The position numbers and the translations under genes are program-made. Source: Halpernia sp048269545 (GTDB lineage: Bacteria; Bacteroidota; Bacteroidia; Flavobacteriales; Weeksellaceae). From it: a DNA stretch of 64,000 nucleotides. Below, piece after piece: positions 50,358 through 59,609 of the stretch (position 1 is the first letter of the stretch; every line of letters begins with the position of its first letter). Where the stretch lies: the NCBI RefSeq assembly GCF_048269545.1, contig NZ_JBLXIJ010000001.1, positions 372,001 to 436,000 of the forward strand, read 5' to 3'. Below the pieces are notes generated by a model. That model was not told the DNA's origin. It saw only the letters and a list, made by a program, of their open reading frames with translations, and did no database searches.

Positions 50358-50611
50358 AATATTCTAAACAAGCTTTAAAAGATCTTGATTTTTGGAAATC
50401 ATCTGGAAATAAAATTATTCAGAGAAAAATATCTGAATTAATTATCGATATTGCAAAAAACCCATTCGAGGGAATTGGAAAACCATAACCATTAAAATAT
50501 AAATTGTCTGGAAGTTGGAGTAGAAGAATAAATATTGAACACAGAATTGTATATGAAGTAATTAATAATATTATTTATATTCAATCATTAAAAGGTCATT
50601 ATTTAAAATAA
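50348..50611 (+). pseudogene. YoeB/Txe-type mRNA interferase toxin, inactivated by a nonsense codon
   Basis: Reading through one TAA gives an 87-residue YoeB-type protein. It has MEIEYSKQALKDLDFWK, NPFEGIGKP, the stop, then PLKYKLSGSWSRRINIEHR and IQSLKGHYLK. The stop (50486-50488) replaces the Glu of the family motif GKPEPLK, which is the catalytic Glu46 of E. coli YoeB. A single G-to-T change (GAA to TAA) explains it. The catalytic Arg and His beyond it are intact, and no other lesion is seen, so the loss looks recent. The product would be a 46-residue fragment without the active site. Confidence 0.88.
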
Positions 50612-50660
50612 AAAGTAAAAAAAATTAGACAATAAGAGAAGTCTAAAATTTAAAAATATA

Positions 50661-52031
50661 TTGGAAGAATTTTTTGAAAATGAACTTGTGAAAAAGTTCG
50701 AAGAAATGGTAGAAAATAATGAGGAGCTCTACTTCGATACAGAAGAATATGAGGATATCATTATCTATTATTTAGAGATGGGAGATATTAATTTTGCAGA
50801 ATTGGCAACCAATTTTGCTTTAAAAGTGCATCCTAATTCTCAACAAATTAAAATAAAACAATTAGAAGTTTTTCTAGATTTAGAGCAATATACAAAAGCT
50901 AAAGAATTACTTAATGAACTAAAAGAATCTGCACAAGAAAACACAGATTTCTTAGTTTGTTGCGCAAAATATTATTCAAATTTAGGAAATCCTAGAAAAT
51001 CTATTGAATTTTGCGAAAAAGCTTTGCTACTAGAAGATGAAGAAAATTTTTTGCACAATTTCATTGCCGATGAATATCACAATTTAGGCGATCCTTTTAG
51101 CGCTTTGAAACATTACAAACTCGCTCTACAAGTCGATTCTTTGGATGATTATTCTTTGGAAAATGCGATGGTTTGTTATAATGAAATGAATAGAGGCGAA
51201 GAAGCAATTGATTTCTTAAACAAATTTTTAGATGAATTCCCTTTCTCAGAAACCGGATGGTATGAATATGGACAATTTTATTTTAACAAAAAAAATTACG
51301 AAGAAGCCATCCGTGGTTTTGATTTTCTTTTAGCTATAAATTCCCAATCAATCGGCGTTTATGCGAATAAAGCAGCTTGTTTTGAAGCCATGAAAGAATG
51401 GCAGAAAGCCATTGCAGTTTATGAAGAAATGCTTGATTTAGAATACACAAAAGCATTCACTTTATACAAAATCGGGCTTTGTTATAAAGAATGCAAATTG
51501 CCAATTCAAGCACTAAATTATTTTCAAAAATCTTTGAGAGAAGATCCACAATTTTACCTTTCAATGATGGAGCAATCCTACATTTATGAGGAAATGGGAT
51601 CCATGAAAGAAGCATTGCATTTTGCTAAAGAAGCGGTTTCATTTAATGAAATTAATTTAGATTATCAAAAAAGATTGGCGTTTTTATATATTGATGCAGG
51701 AAATTTTGAAGAAAGTTTAGCTTGTATCAAAATTTTATTAGACCATGAACCGACGAGATTTTACAATTGGTACGCTTTTACAGAAGTTTTAATGCTTTTA
51801 GGAGAATTCTCTCAAGCTTTAGAAGCGGTAGAAAAGGCTTTAAAAATTCACAATCGTGCCGAATTATTTTACCAAAAAAGCAATTGTTATTTTCATTTAA
51901 ATGAAGATAAAAAAGGTAGAGAAAGTTTAAAAATTGCAATCGAATTAGACGCAGATTTAGCGGAAGATATGCAACTAAAATATCCTTTCATTAAAGATCA
52001 AGTGAAAAGAGTTCGGACTAAAAAGAAGTAA
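50661..52031 (+). CDS. Tetratricopeptide repeat protein
   Basis: The 456-residue soluble protein has about ten TPR units, starting around residue 20. Repeat-type segments include KYYSNLGNPRKSIEFCEKAL, SALKHYKLALQVD and AVYEEMLDLEYTKAF. TPR arrays bind proteins, and no enzymatic domain is present. The best start is a TTG at 50661 that gives MEEFFENELVKKFEEM. The next in-frame ATG would remove the conserved acidic N-terminus. No signal peptide is seen. Confidence 0.85.
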   Translation: MEEFFENELVKKFEEMVENNEELYFDTEEYEDIIIYYLEMGDINFAELATNFALKVHPNSQQIKIKQLEVFLDLEQYTKAKELLNELKESAQENTDFLVCCAKYYSNLGNPRKSIEFCEKALLLEDEENFLHNFIADEYHNLGDPFSALKHYKLALQVDSLDDYSLENAMVCYNEMNRGEEAIDFLNKFLDEFPFSETGWYEYGQFYFNKKNYEEAIRGFDFLLAINSQSIGVYANKAACFEAMKEWQKAIAVYEEMLDLEYTKAFTLYKIGLCYKECKLPIQALNYFQKSLREDPQFYLSMMEQSYIYEEMGSMKEALHFAKEAVSFNEINLDYQKRLAFLYIDAGNFEESLACIKILLDHEPTRFYNWYAFTEVLMLLGEFSQALEAVEKALKIHNRAELFYQKSNCYFHLNEDKKGRESLKIAIELDADLAEDMQLKYPFIKDQVKRVRTKKK

Positions 52032-52046
52032 TTTTTATAATTTTTT

Positions 52047-52145
52047 GGGCAGCTTTTCCGCCTTCCGCTCCCGCTTTTTTGCCAAAGAAGTTTTGCTGAA
52101 ATTTAATTTTTTTTGGCAAAAAGAGCTCCGCTCAAGTCGGGCTGC
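52047..52145. repeat. Dispersed structured repeat, copy 2
   Basis: This 99-nt element starts GGGCAGCTTTTCCGCC and ends CAAGTCGGGCTGC. Its arms match copy 1 at 27287-27368. The centre forms an 11-bp stem, TTTTTGCCAAA with TTTGGCAAAAA. It lies between the TPR gene and the convergent membrane protein gene. The remaining gap to 52254 shows nothing else. Confidence 0.75.
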
Positions 52146-52254
52146 GACTTTTCAATAAAATAAATTAATTTAAAACAAATCGAGCTTTCTAGTTAATCTA
52201 AACCGTTTAAATTCCTAAGGAATGACAAATGCACGCTATAAAAGTTTTAAGAAT

Positions 52255-53529
52255 TTATTTATAATAAGCATTCAGAAAATCAAAAAACTCTTCCATTCTT
52301 ATAAAATTATTGATTCCCAAATAAACCACTAAAACACAAGTTATGGCGTATAAAATCGACTGAACTTTCGGTGAATTTTTATAAGCAAAAAATAACCAAC
52401 CCAATAAAAGCGGATAAACAAACACAAAATGACCGCCGTAAATATAAGATGTGTGCAAACCGAATTTTAAAACACAATGTATGATGACATCTACTAAAAA
52501 CGAAATCATCAGAATTTGAACGAGTTTATTTTTGAAATTTTTTCCGTAACTCCAAAGGATTAAAATTAAAACAATTACTACAAAAACATAAGGAATCCAA
52601 CTGCTGTAAACGTCCATAAACAAAGCTTTGTATTTAAATCCTTTTAAACTGTGATAATCTCGAATGGCAAAATTTGAAAACAAAATATTTCCGCCAAAAA
52701 ACCAAGAAGAAATCATATCCCAAAGTGGCGTTATTTTCGGGTTAGAAAATTTCTCATATTGTGTTTCGGTTTTTTGAAAGATGAGGTGGTAATTGAAATT
52801 TAAACGGTTTAAGTAAAGCAACGCAAAAATAAGGATAGAAATTATTACGCGTAATTTTGCATTTAAAATTTTCTTCCAATTCCAAAATAATTTCTTTTCA
52901 AATAAAACTGGAATGTAAACTTTCACTGCATTTGTAATCGTTAAACCGCCTAAAAAAACGGTTGATAAAACCATTGCAACACCTGAAATTTTTTCGTCTT
53001 TTCTTAACTTTAAAGCGGAAAAATAATTAAATAAAACCAATAAAAACAAAGTATAAGTATAAGTTTCTGGCGTAAAAGACAATAAAATATTGGTAGAAAA
53101 AAGTGCGAAAAACGCGATTATTAAAAGTGAAATTTTTAGAGGAAGTTTAATGATATTTTTTAAATATTTAAAAATTTGCACCAAACTTAAACTTACTGCA
53201 AAATTGCTGCACAACGCTAAAACCAATCTGAAAGTAGAATCCATTTTACCATTAGAAATCCAAAAAGCAAAGTTTCTGATGCCATCAAAAAAATAATTAG
53301 AAAGTGGATGCCGCTCAAAACCTCCGCCTGTCATAATAATTGCGCGGTTATCAAAACTAAAATAAGCGTCCCACGGAATTCTATTATCAAAAATAATTCT
53401 GTAATTCAGCGCAATAAAACTTCCTAAAATACCGTAAATAGTAAGAAAGAAAATGAATAAAAAAAACTCATTCCATTCGCTTGGAAATATTGTTTTTAAA
53501 ATATCTGTGGATTTTTGTTTGAAATTCAA
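52255..53529 (-). CDS. Polytopic membrane protein, DUF6080-like
   Basis: The 424-residue protein has about ten membrane helices. A loop after helix 1 reads YFSFDNRAI and GGFERHPLSNYFFDG, and helix 4-5 contains SFTPETYTYTLFLLVLF. The arrangement, with an early His/Asp-bearing periplasmic loop, resembles GT-C glycosyltransferases of the PMT/ArnT type and the uncharacterised DUF6080 family. The sugar donor and acceptor are unknown. It has its own promoter. Confidence 0.7.
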   Translation of the reverse strand: MNFKQKSTDILKTIFPSEWNEFFLFIFFLTIYGILGSFIALNYRIIFDNRIPWDAYFSFDNRAIIMTGGGFERHPLSNYFFDGIRNFAFWISNGKMDSTFRLVLALCSNFAVSLSLVQIFKYLKNIIKLPLKISLLIIAFFALFSTNILLSFTPETYTYTLFLLVLFNYFSALKLRKDEKISGVAMVLSTVFLGGLTITNAVKVYIPVLFEKKLFWNWKKILNAKLRVIISILIFALLYLNRLNFNYHLIFQKTETQYEKFSNPKITPLWDMISSWFFGGNILFSNFAIRDYHSLKGFKYKALFMDVYSSWIPYVFVVIVLILILWSYGKNFKNKLVQILMISFLVDVIIHCVLKFGLHTSYIYGGHFVFVYPLLLGWLFFAYKNSPKVQSILYAITCVLVVYLGINNFIRMEEFFDFLNAYYK

Positions 53530-53545
53530 ATGAAATTAATTTCCG

Positions 53546-53553
53546 CAAAATTA
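53546..53553 (-). promoter_or_regulatory. -7 promoter box of the DUF6080-like gene
   Basis: It reads TAATTTTG on the minus strand, with a 16-nt spacer to the ATG at 53529. Confidence 0.5.
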
Positions 53554-53560
53554 CATTTTT

Positions 53561-55099
53561 TTACGAACTACAAGACAAACTTGAGCAACCAACAATACCT
53601 TCATATTTCGCTGGTCTTTTTATAGAAAACTCAGGATAAATTTCTTCGTAAGGCTGTTCTAAGGCTTTTCTTAATTTTTTAAAAAGTTCAGTTTTATCTT
53701 GATTTAATTCTGAAATACACTCATAAAGTAGATAATTTCGTAAAATAAATTTCGGATTGTTTTTTGCCATTAATTGTTGAGATTCTTCACGAGAAATTTT
53801 ATTTTTTGTTAATCTTTCTCGGTAAACTTTTAAAAATTGATTAAAATTATCTCTTGAGTTTTTACTTAATTCTTCATAAAACGTAGCTTCAAAAAATTTT
53901 GCATCAGAAGATTCTGTAATTAATTCTAACTTATTAAAAAACAAAGTGTAATCTATTTTCAAATCTTGCATTATACTTTGCCATTGCGTGAAAAATTCTA
54001 GATCTGAATCTAAAATTTCATCCAAGCCAAATTTGTTAGCAAGCATTTTGTCGTGTTTTTTCCAAAAATATTCACTGAAATTATTAAGAATTTCTTGTAG
54101 AATTTTTTCGTCATTTATTAAAGGAAAAAGTGCATTTGCCAATTGCCATAAATTCCATTGTGCCATTTTTCCTTGGTTTCCGAAAGCGTATCTTCTTCCA
54201 GGTAAATCGGTTGTATTTGGAGTGAAATTTAAATCGTATTCATCTAAAAAAGAAAATGGTCCGTAATCAATTGTTAAACCTAAAATTGACATATTATCAG
54301 TATTCATCACGCCGTGAACAAAACCAACTCGAAACCAATCAACAATTAAATCAGCAGTTTTTTCAGAAATATTTTGAAACCATTCTGCATATTTTTCTGG
54401 TTTATTTTTGTCAATTTCTGGAAAATAATTTTCTATTGTAAAATCTGCTAATTCTTTTAAAGTATCCAATTCCTTCCGTGCAGAAATCAATTCGAAATGA
54501 CCGAAACGTAAAAAAGATTCTGCAGTTCTTATGATTACCGCGCCCTTTTCATATTGTGGATTTCCATCGTACATTTCATCTCGAACAACATTTTCGCCAG
54601 TTTTCACCAAACTTAAAGCACGCGTGGTTTTTATTCCTAAATAATGAATGGCTTCACTCATCAAATATTCTCGAACAGAAGAACGCAAAACCGCTCTTCC
54701 ATCGGCGGTTCTGGAATAAGGAGTTGCACCTGCTCCTTTGTATTGTAGTTCTGTTTTTTTATTTAATACATTTGAAATTTCTCCGAGATAAATTGCTCTT
54801 CCATCACCTAATTGTCCTGCCCAATTTCCGAATTGATGTCCCGCATAAGCTGTAGCGTAAGTTTCGATATTTTCTGGTAAATTTTTTCCAGCTAAAAAAC
54901 CTAAATCTGTTTCTTCAAAATTTCCTAAACCGATTTCTTCTGAAAGTTTTTCATTAAATGCAATCAATTTTGGATGTTCAAATTCCACAGGTTTTACCGT
55001 ACAAAATAAAACTCCGGGCGTTTGTCTTTGCTGTGTATTACCGGAAAAATCTCCAGGAAATTTTTTTATAAATGGTGAAGAAATTTTAGATAAATTCAT
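53561..55099 (-). CDS. selO: Protein adenylyltransferase SelO (YdiU family)
   Basis: SelO is a pseudokinase that transfers AMP to Ser, Thr or Tyr of target proteins in redox stress. The 512-residue protein has AYAGHQFGNWAGQLGDGRAI, YKGAGATPYSRTADGRAVLRSS and HGVMNTDNMSILGLTIDYGPF, which carry the ATP-binding and metal-binding residues. The C-terminus ends in CSSLSCSS. This resembles the Cys/selenocysteine tail of the family with Cys in the redox position. No SECIS or in-frame TGA is involved. Confidence 0.95.
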   Translation of the reverse strand: MNLSKISSPFIKKFPGDFSGNTQQRQTPGVLFCTVKPVEFEHPKLIAFNEKLSEEIGLGNFEETDLGFLAGKNLPENIETYATAYAGHQFGNWAGQLGDGRAIYLGEISNVLNKKTELQYKGAGATPYSRTADGRAVLRSSVREYLMSEAIHYLGIKTTRALSLVKTGENVVRDEMYDGNPQYEKGAVIIRTAESFLRFGHFELISARKELDTLKELADFTIENYFPEIDKNKPEKYAEWFQNISEKTADLIVDWFRVGFVHGVMNTDNMSILGLTIDYGPFSFLDEYDLNFTPNTTDLPGRRYAFGNQGKMAQWNLWQLANALFPLINDEKILQEILNNFSEYFWKKHDKMLANKFGLDEILDSDLEFFTQWQSIMQDLKIDYTLFFNKLELITESSDAKFFEATFYEELSKNSRDNFNQFLKVYRERLTKNKISREESQQLMAKNNPKFILRNYLLYECISELNQDKTELFKKLRKALEQPYEEIYPEFSIKRPAKYEGIVGCSSLSCSS

Positions 55100-55132
55100 A
55101 ATTTCAATTTAAACAAATTTCGGTATTTAAGA

Positions 55133-55163
55133 ACAAAAAGTCTTCCATTTCTGAAAGACTTTA
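55133..55163 (-). terminator. Terminator after the ricT-gldH-PBP1A operon
   Basis: AAAGTCTT and AAGACTTT form an 8-bp stem with a T run on the minus strand, just behind the PBP1A stop. Confidence 0.7.
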
Positions 55164-55182
55164 ATGAAAATATGATTTACTT

Positions 55183-57558
55183 TTATTTATTAAAATCAAC
55201 GTCGTCTGTTGAATTAATTTTTTCATTCACATTGTCTTCTTTTTTTGCAGGAGATTTCTTTTGTTCAGTTGGATTTGGATTTTTAATTTCTTCCATCGTT
55301 TGAAGTCCACCCTCATCACCGTAACCGCCGCCTAAACCACGTAAATCATCACAATTCCCAGTCCATGTGGAAGGTTTTGCAAATTTATCATCGGGTGAAA
55401 CATTCAATGTTTTATCGGCCCAAACCTTTTTCATAAAAATCGCCCAAATTGGAAGCGCCATTTTTGCTCCTTGTCCTTCGCCGGTTCCATAAAAGTGAGT
55501 GGCTCTATCTTCCCAACCCACCCAAACGCCAGTTGCTAATTTTGGTGTCATTCCAATAAACCAACCATCGGAATTATTTTGAGTTGTTCCTGTTTTTGCG
55601 GCAATTTCAATCGCTTGGGAAACGCCTCTTCTTCCCAGTTCGCCAGCTGCGGTTCCGCCTGGTTGTGTAACACCTTTCATCATGTCAATCATTGTATAAG
55701 CATACAATTCATTCATCACTTCTTTTACAACAGGTTTTATTTCTTTTATTACCCGATTGTTTGCGTCTTCTATTCGCCAAATCATTTCGGGTTTTATATA
55801 ATTACCATAGTTAGCAAAAGTGTTATAAGCACCGAGCATTTCGTAAATTGTAATATCTGAAGAACCTAAAGCTGTGGTTAAATTTCTCTGCATATCACTC
55901 GTAACTCCCATATCTCGAGCTAATTTTATAACATTATCAACACCAACTTCGTCCATAGTTCTAACTGCAGGTGGATTCATAGATCTTGCTAAAGCTTGCT
56001 TTAAAGTCATGGAACCGTGTCCTTCAGAAACAGTCCACTTTCCTTTTGTAAAAGGTTCGTTTGAAACTATAGAACAAGGTGTTTTTCCTAAATTAATAAT
56101 TGCGGCGGCATAAACAAAAGGCTTAAAAGTTGAACCAACTTGTCTTTTCCCTTGTTTTACATGGTCATATTGATAATGTTGCCAATTAATTCCACCGACC
56201 CACGCTTTTATATCTCCAGTTGCGGGTTCCATTGCCATTAATCCAGCTTGAGCAATTGCTTTACTGTATCTGATAGAATCGTATGGCGTCATTTCTACTT
56301 CTTCATCACCATTCCAAGTAAATCTGGACATTTTTGTGGGCGTTTTAAAATCAAGCATAATGGAATCTTCTGGAACATTTGCAGCTTTTAATTGCTTGTA
56401 ACGTCCAGTTCTTTTCATTGCTTGAAGCATTAAAGCATCAATTTCCTTTTGATCTAAATAATAAAAAGGTGCTAATTTTCTACCTTTTTGTTCATTGTCA
56501 AATCTTTTCTGCAAATCTGTAAGGTGCTCTTTTATTGCTTCTTCTGCATAAAGTTGCATTTTAGAATCTAAGGTTACAAATATTTTTAATCCATCTTTAT
56601 AAAGATTTAATTCTTTACCCGTTTTCTTTTCGTAATCTTTTAAATAACCATCTATTTCTTTACGAAGATAAAATTTATAGTAAGCTGAATAACCTTGGTC
56701 TACTGATTTTATGGGATGGAAATCTACTTTAATCGGTTCAGATATTGCTTTTTGATAAGTTTCTTGGTCTAAATATCCTGTATCTAACATTTGTTTTAAA
56801 ACTACGTCACGTCGCACTTTTGCTGCTTCAGGATGTCTATAAGGATTATTTTTTACGGGATTTTCTAACATCGCTACAAAAACTGCGGCTTCAGGAAGTG
56901 TCAATTCGCTGGTCTTTTTATTAAAATAAACTCTTGAAGCCATTTCGATTCCATTTGCATTAAATAGAAAATCAAATTTATTAAAGTATAAAGTGATGAT
57001 TTCTTCCTTCGTATAAATTCTTTCTAAACTAACTGCTATAGACCATTCTTTTAGTTTTTGAAACGCTCTTTCTATTTTATTTTGAGAGGCTTTTTTTGTA
57101 ATTAATAATTTTGCTAACTGTTGTGTGATAGTAGAACCACCGCCTCGTTCGCCCCCAAAATAAATTGCACGCGCAATAGATTTTAAATCAATCCCAGAAT
57201 GTTCTTTAAATCGCTCATCTTCTTTTGCTTGTAAAGCATAAACCAAAAATGGCGGTAATTCTTTATAGGTAACCGGTTGGGTTTTTTCTTTTTCAAATTT
57301 CCCCAATAAAACGCCGTCTGAAGACCAAATTTCAGAAGCAACGTAAATATCTGGATTTTCAAGATCTTGCACATCGGGCATTTCTCCCAAAAATCCTTGT
57401 GAAACTGCAAAGAATAAAGCAGAAATACCTAAAACTACGGCGATAAGTGAAATCCAAATTATTTTAATCCACTTTTTGTAGCCGGAGTTTTTATTTTTTT
57501 TCGGAGGTAAAGGAAAGGTTGCGCTTGACTTTTTACCTGTGCCTGTATTTTTTTCCAT
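55183..57558 (-). CDS. Class A penicillin-binding protein 1A
   Basis: This bifunctional peptidoglycan synthase has 791 residues. A cytoplasmic basic tail and one membrane helix (about 31-55) come first. The GT51 glycosyltransferase domain has KEDERFKEHSGID and GGGSTITQQLAK. The transpeptidase domain has SxxK in GSTFKP, SxN in SMNPP and KTGT in AAKTGTTQ. The C-terminal tail is Pro/Lys-rich. It starts 6 nt after gldH and is the last gene of the operon, linking cell wall synthesis to the gliding lipoprotein gene. Confidence 0.95.
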   Translation of the reverse strand: MEKNTGTGKKSSATFPLPPKKNKNSGYKKWIKIIWISLIAVVLGISALFFAVSQGFLGEMPDVQDLENPDIYVASEIWSSDGVLLGKFEKEKTQPVTYKELPPFLVYALQAKEDERFKEHSGIDLKSIARAIYFGGERGGGSTITQQLAKLLITKKASQNKIERAFQKLKEWSIAVSLERIYTKEEIITLYFNKFDFLFNANGIEMASRVYFNKKTSELTLPEAAVFVAMLENPVKNNPYRHPEAAKVRRDVVLKQMLDTGYLDQETYQKAISEPIKVDFHPIKSVDQGYSAYYKFYLRKEIDGYLKDYEKKTGKELNLYKDGLKIFVTLDSKMQLYAEEAIKEHLTDLQKRFDNEQKGRKLAPFYYLDQKEIDALMLQAMKRTGRYKQLKAANVPEDSIMLDFKTPTKMSRFTWNGDEEVEMTPYDSIRYSKAIAQAGLMAMEPATGDIKAWVGGINWQHYQYDHVKQGKRQVGSTFKPFVYAAAIINLGKTPCSIVSNEPFTKGKWTVSEGHGSMTLKQALARSMNPPAVRTMDEVGVDNVIKLARDMGVTSDMQRNLTTALGSSDITIYEMLGAYNTFANYGNYIKPEMIWRIEDANNRVIKEIKPVVKEVMNELYAYTMIDMMKGVTQPGGTAAGELGRRGVSQAIEIAAKTGTTQNNSDGWFIGMTPKLATGVWVGWEDRATHFYGTGEGQGAKMALPIWAIFMKKVWADKTLNVSPDDKFAKPSTWTGNCDDLRGLGGGYGDEGGLQTMEEIKNPNPTEQKKSPAKKEDNVNEKINSTDDVDFNK

Positions 57559-57564
57559 TATTTT

Positions 57565-58026
57565 TTATGGCTTTGCCGATTCTACTTTTATACCTAAATC
57601 TTCTATTCCCGGAAGAATATCTCTTCTCATAGCTTGGGTGACATTTATTTTATAGGAACCAATTTTCGGGAATTTATAATTTAATTTATATTGAAATAAA
57701 ATTTCTTTTGTTTCTCCAAAACCAGTTCCAAGCCATTCTCCATTGGGTTTTGCTAATATATAATTCAATGTGTCTGTTGTAATTTTCTTATTTGGGGATT
57801 CAAAATTCACAATTAAACGAAGATTGCTATATGGATAATTATTATTATTTCTTACTACAAATATAATATTTTTCGGATTTTGAACATCATTAATTTTAAA
57901 TTCAAATTCTTGCTTTTGTTTCTTGTTCCATGTGCCGTCTAAGTCATTCACATAAACTTGCTCATCTTTTCTATTACAGGAAAAAAGTATTACAATTAAT
58001 AAAAATACTGATCCAATTTTAAGCAT
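57565..58026 (-). CDS. gldH: Gliding motility lipoprotein GldH
   Basis: The 153-residue lipoprotein has a lipobox with Cys17 in VILFSC. The conserved beta-rich domain has DLDGTWNKKQKQEF and NYPYSNLRLIVNF, with PGIEDLGIKVE at the end. GldH is required for gliding in Flavobacterium johnsoniae, and its genes also occur in non-gliding relatives. Its start overlaps the ricT stop by 8 nt and PBP1A follows after 6 nt, a gene order kept across Flavobacteriia as I know it. Confidence 0.93.
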   Translation of the reverse strand: MLKIGSVFLLIVILFSCNRKDEQVYVNDLDGTWNKKQKQEFEFKINDVQNPKNIIFVVRNNNNYPYSNLRLIVNFESPNKKITTDTLNYILAKPNGEWLGTGFGETKEILFQYKLNYKFPKIGSYKINVTQAMRRDILPGIEDLGIKVESAKP

Positions 58027-59275
58027 TGTTGTTAGGTTTTGGCGGGTATTTTTTCTTAAACTTCTTTTTTGGATTATTAGTATTTGCTTCAGCAGAAATT
58101 GGTTTATTTTCTGTAGTATTTTTTAGGAGCGTATTATTTTGTGGTTTTGGTTTTTTATTCCAATTTTTTTTATTCTTTGAGGCGTTTTTCTTCTTCTCAA
58201 ACCGATCCATGTTATTTTCTTGAATAATATCGACCGCTTTTTCTTTAATTTCTGTGACGCGAACTTCTTCTAAAGGTGTGGCTTTAAGTCCTTTTTTGTT
58301 CATTTCCATTAATTCCTTCACATCATCAATATGCAAATCATACCACGCCATTGCTTTATCCGCATAAGCAAACCACATTTTTTTCTTAAAAACGTCAATT
58401 TTTATACAAAATGCTTTTCCGTTTTCTGTGTCTAAAGTAGTATTTGAAGAGGGGAAATGACTAAGTGTGTCTAAATAAGAATCTAGTTCATAATTTAAAC
58501 AACATTTTAATTTTCCACATTGTCCAGCTAACTTTTGTGGATTAATACTTAATTGCTGATAACGAGCAGCATTTGTATTTACTGAACGAAAATCTGTGAG
58601 CCAAGTTGAACAGCACAATTCTCTTCCACAAGAACCAATTCCACCCACTTTTGCTGCTTCTTGACGATAGCCAATTTGCTTCATATCAATTTTTGAACGG
58701 AAAGTTCCAGCAAACTCTTTTATTAATTGTCGAAAATCTACGCGATTATCTGCAGTATAATAAAAAGTGAGTTTTGCACCATCTCCTTGATATTCCACAT
58801 CAGAAATTTTCATTTCCAATTGTAAAGCATAGGCTATTTTTCTGCCTTGTATTTTTATACTTTCTTCTTTTTCTCGTAAACCCTGCCAAACTTCTATGTC
58901 TTTTTGCGTAGCTAAACGATAAACTTTTAAAATTTCATTTTCAGGCTGGTGTTTTTTATTCATCTGAATATTTACCAATTCTCCTGTAAGACTTACTACA
59001 CCTATATCATGACCCGGACTAGATTCTACTGCAACAATGCTTCCTATATGCAATGGTAACTGATTAACATTTTTAAAAAAACACTTTCTTTCATTTTTAA
59101 ACCTTACTTCTACCCAATCATTGTTGGTTTTAGAAGGAGATTGAATGTCTGAAAGCCAATCAAAAACACTTAATTTATAACTATTACCGCAAGTATCTAC
59201 ACTTTCACACCCATTTTCGCTTTTGGTACCGCAAGAACGGGAAGAATCGCCGGATGTTTTGCATCCACAACTCAT
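58019..59275 (-). CDS. ricT: RicT/PSP1 domain iron-sulfur protein
   Basis: The 418-residue protein has a PSP1 domain (about 45-270). It carries the two Cys pairs CGRELCCSTWL and GQCGKLKCCLNY, which in the RicT/YaaT family help bind an Fe-S cluster. The N-terminus has an extra Cys-rich stretch with Cys at 3, 5, 15, 23 and 29. The C-terminus is a long Lys/Asn-rich disordered tail after about 340. In Firmicutes RicT acts with RicA and RicF in RNA processing and phosphorelay. In Bacteroidota its role is not established. It heads the operon with gldH and PBP1A. Confidence 0.93.
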   Translation of the reverse strand: MSCGCKTSGDSSRSCGTKSENGCESVDTCGNSYKLSVFDWLSDIQSPSKTNNDWVEVRFKNERKCFFKNVNQLPLHIGSIVAVESSPGHDIGVVSLTGELVNIQMNKKHQPENEILKVYRLATQKDIEVWQGLREKEESIKIQGRKIAYALQLEMKISDVEYQGDGAKLTFYYTADNRVDFRQLIKEFAGTFRSKIDMKQIGYRQEAAKVGGIGSCGRELCCSTWLTDFRSVNTNAARYQQLSINPQKLAGQCGKLKCCLNYELDSYLDTLSHFPSSNTTLDTENGKAFCIKIDVFKKKMWFAYADKAMAWYDLHIDDVKELMEMNKKGLKATPLEEVRVTEIKEKAVDIIQENNMDRFEKKKNASKNKKNWNKKPKPQNNTLLKNTTENKPISAEANTNNPKKKFKKKYPPKPNNNA

Positions 59276-59297
59276 ATTTTTTGTTTTATATTAATTG

Positions 59298-59305
59298 CAA
59301 ATTTA
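59298..59305 (-). promoter_or_regulatory. -7 promoter box of ricT-gldH-PBP1A
   Basis: It reads TAAATTTG on the minus strand, with a 22-nt spacer to the ricT ATG at 59275. Confidence 0.55.
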
Positions 59306-59581
59306 GTATAATTTTAAATTAAAAAAATAAGATTAAAAATTAACAAAATTCTTTTGGTTATTAAATTGTCTTTTCGTTGTAATCATTGTTAAAAAATATC
59401 TTTTTATTATGGTATGCATTCTTTTGTTTAATATTAAACAAATTTAAATTTATAATTTATTTTTCAGCCAATTGATTCATAATTAATATTTTATAGAAAA
59501 TAATAATTCAAACAGTGATTTAAAATTAACTTTCGTTTAAAAATATTTAAGATTAGTTAACATTAGTATTTAAATAAATTT

Positions 59582-59589
59582 TATATTTG
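59582..59589 (+). promoter_or_regulatory. -7 promoter box of the FadL-type gene
   Basis: TATATTTG lies 20 nt before the ATG at 59610. Confidence 0.58.
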
Positions 59590-59609
59590 AATCATTAATA
59601 ATCATTTTT

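Larger units (their letters stand above)
59276..59609. other. Divergent 334-nt spacer between ricT and the FadL-type gene
   Basis: This A/T-rich spacer contains a promoter for each side and no gene. It includes a TTAACAAAATTC string near 59340 and several short A/T inverted repeats, none with a convincing GC stem. It is the longest empty stretch in the window. Confidence 0.6.

Noticed and set aside
53561..53590. Selenocysteine in the SelO tail
   Set aside because: The redox position is encoded by an ordinary Cys codon and the frame ends normally, so there is no in-frame TGA.
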